A stretch of 19,699 nt of DNA. It comes from Conidiobolus incongruus B7586 (taxonomy: Eukaryota; Entomophthoromycota; Entomophthoromycetes; Entomophthorales; Conidiobolaceae). The DNA lies in NCBI GenBank assembly GCA_000697335.1, contig JNEM01011954.1:1-19699 (forward strand), given 5' to 3'. Every line of letters starts with the position of its first letter. Positions within the stretch are counted from its first letter, which is position 1. The position numbers and the translations under genes were made by a program. Below are positions 18,953 through 19,699 of the stretch, one piece after another. The notes under the pieces are model-generated. The model was not told where the DNA came from, made no database searches, and saw nothing but the letters and a program-made list of their open reading frames with translations.

Positions 18953-19699
18953 TTTTATTAATGTTATTTTGAATAAATATAGCATATAAGATTTATTTAT
19001 TAATTTTCAACTGAACAAATTATATCAAAAAAACATATTAATATATATTTATAAGTTATTCATTGGAATATATTTGCAATATTGATTCATACTAAAATTG
19101 ATGATTTAATTTGAATTTGTTAATTAATATGAAAATTTTATTGAATGAAAATAATTCTAATATTAAATTTTGATATTGTCAATTAAATTAAATTATCTAA
19201 ATATTATAATTTTATAATAGTTAATAGGAATGATTTTGAAATAAAAAGCTATTATATCCTTTGAGGAATATTGTTTACACTATTATGTACTTTTTACTTA
19301 TTTTATTATTTGGTATATAAAATTAATATATAATATTTTTTGTTATTTTTTAAATAATTAAAAAAAATATTAAATACATAAGTTATTTAGAATTAATAAA
19401 AATAATAATTAAATTAATTATTATTATTAATTATGAAATATTATACATAATAATACAATATAAATTATAATATATATATAACTTAAAAACAAAGGAAATT
19501 ATATAATAATAGACTTGGAATATATATTTGAATCAATTATTATAAGATCATAATTTGAAACTTAATTTAATTGAATAGTTTTATCAAATAATCTTAAATA
19601 TCAAAATAGATAATTAAAATTTAATAAAAAATAAAAATATTTCATTATAGATTGGATAAATATTAAATTTTTATTTATATAATTATTAAAATTAATAAT
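18953..19699. other. AT-rich 3' flank, no gene seen
   Basis: Starts with the 3' region of the pepsin-like gene and continues as nearly pure A/T to the window end. Stops occur in all frames. It includes a perfect inverted repeat at 19401-19425. Confidence 0.6.
19401..19425. repeat. 12-bp perfect inverted repeat with 1-base spacer
   Basis: AATAATAATTAA (19401-19412), one A, then its exact complement TTAATTATTATT (19414-19425). In DNA this AT-rich such a hairpin can arise by chance. Confidence 0.7.

Overview
The window looks like nuclear DNA of an AT-rich fungus with small introns. Intergenic DNA is extremely A+T-rich, and protein-coding stretches show up as less AT-rich islands. I read seven genes. 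Two are intronless, four are cut by short introns (mostly 46-67 bases), and one is a very short single-exon frame. The introns I can place start with GTA and end with TAG, and many carry a CTAAT-type branch site. The gene set (a KAT5/Esa1-type MYST acetyltransferase, a secreted fungal-type tyrosinase and a pepsin-family protein with propeptide), together with the composition, suggests an early-diverging fungus, perhaps an entomophthoralean such as Conidiobolus. The lineage is inference; no rRNA or other marker is present.

Layout, left to right. 1-1334: AT-rich DNA and the leader of the first gene. 1335-2690 (+): MYST histone acetyltransferase. 2986-4245 (-): tyrosinase, converging on the acetyltransferase. 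4246-6917: gene-poor. 6918-8450 (+): choline/ethanolamine phosphotransferase in six exons. 8451-9982: gene-poor. 9983-11323 (+): an unrecognised Ser/Pro-rich regulatory-looking protein whose 5' end is uncertain. 11823-12038 (-): a 71-residue Pro/Thr-rich small protein with a good TATA box and a stress-element-like site. 13183-15145 (+): tyrosyl-DNA phosphodiesterase in twelve exons. 15146-17610: gene-poor. 17611-18952 (+): a pepsin-fold protein in four exons whose two DTG active-site motifs are both degenerate. 18953-19699: gene-poor.

The genes do not form an obvious pathway. Esa1-type acetylation and Tdp1 both serve chromatin and DNA repair. The phosphotransferase makes membrane phospholipid in the ER. 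Tyrosinase and the pepsin-like protein enter the secretory route. I see no mobile element, tRNA, rRNA, CRISPR array or virus-like element. The points most worth following are the pepsin-like protein that keeps its aspartates but has lost the DTG context, the paired SUMO-interaction-like motifs at the N-terminus of Tdp1, the exclusive use of TAG acceptors, the compact STRE/TATA-driven small gene, and the 5' architecture of the unknown Ser/Pro-rich gene.
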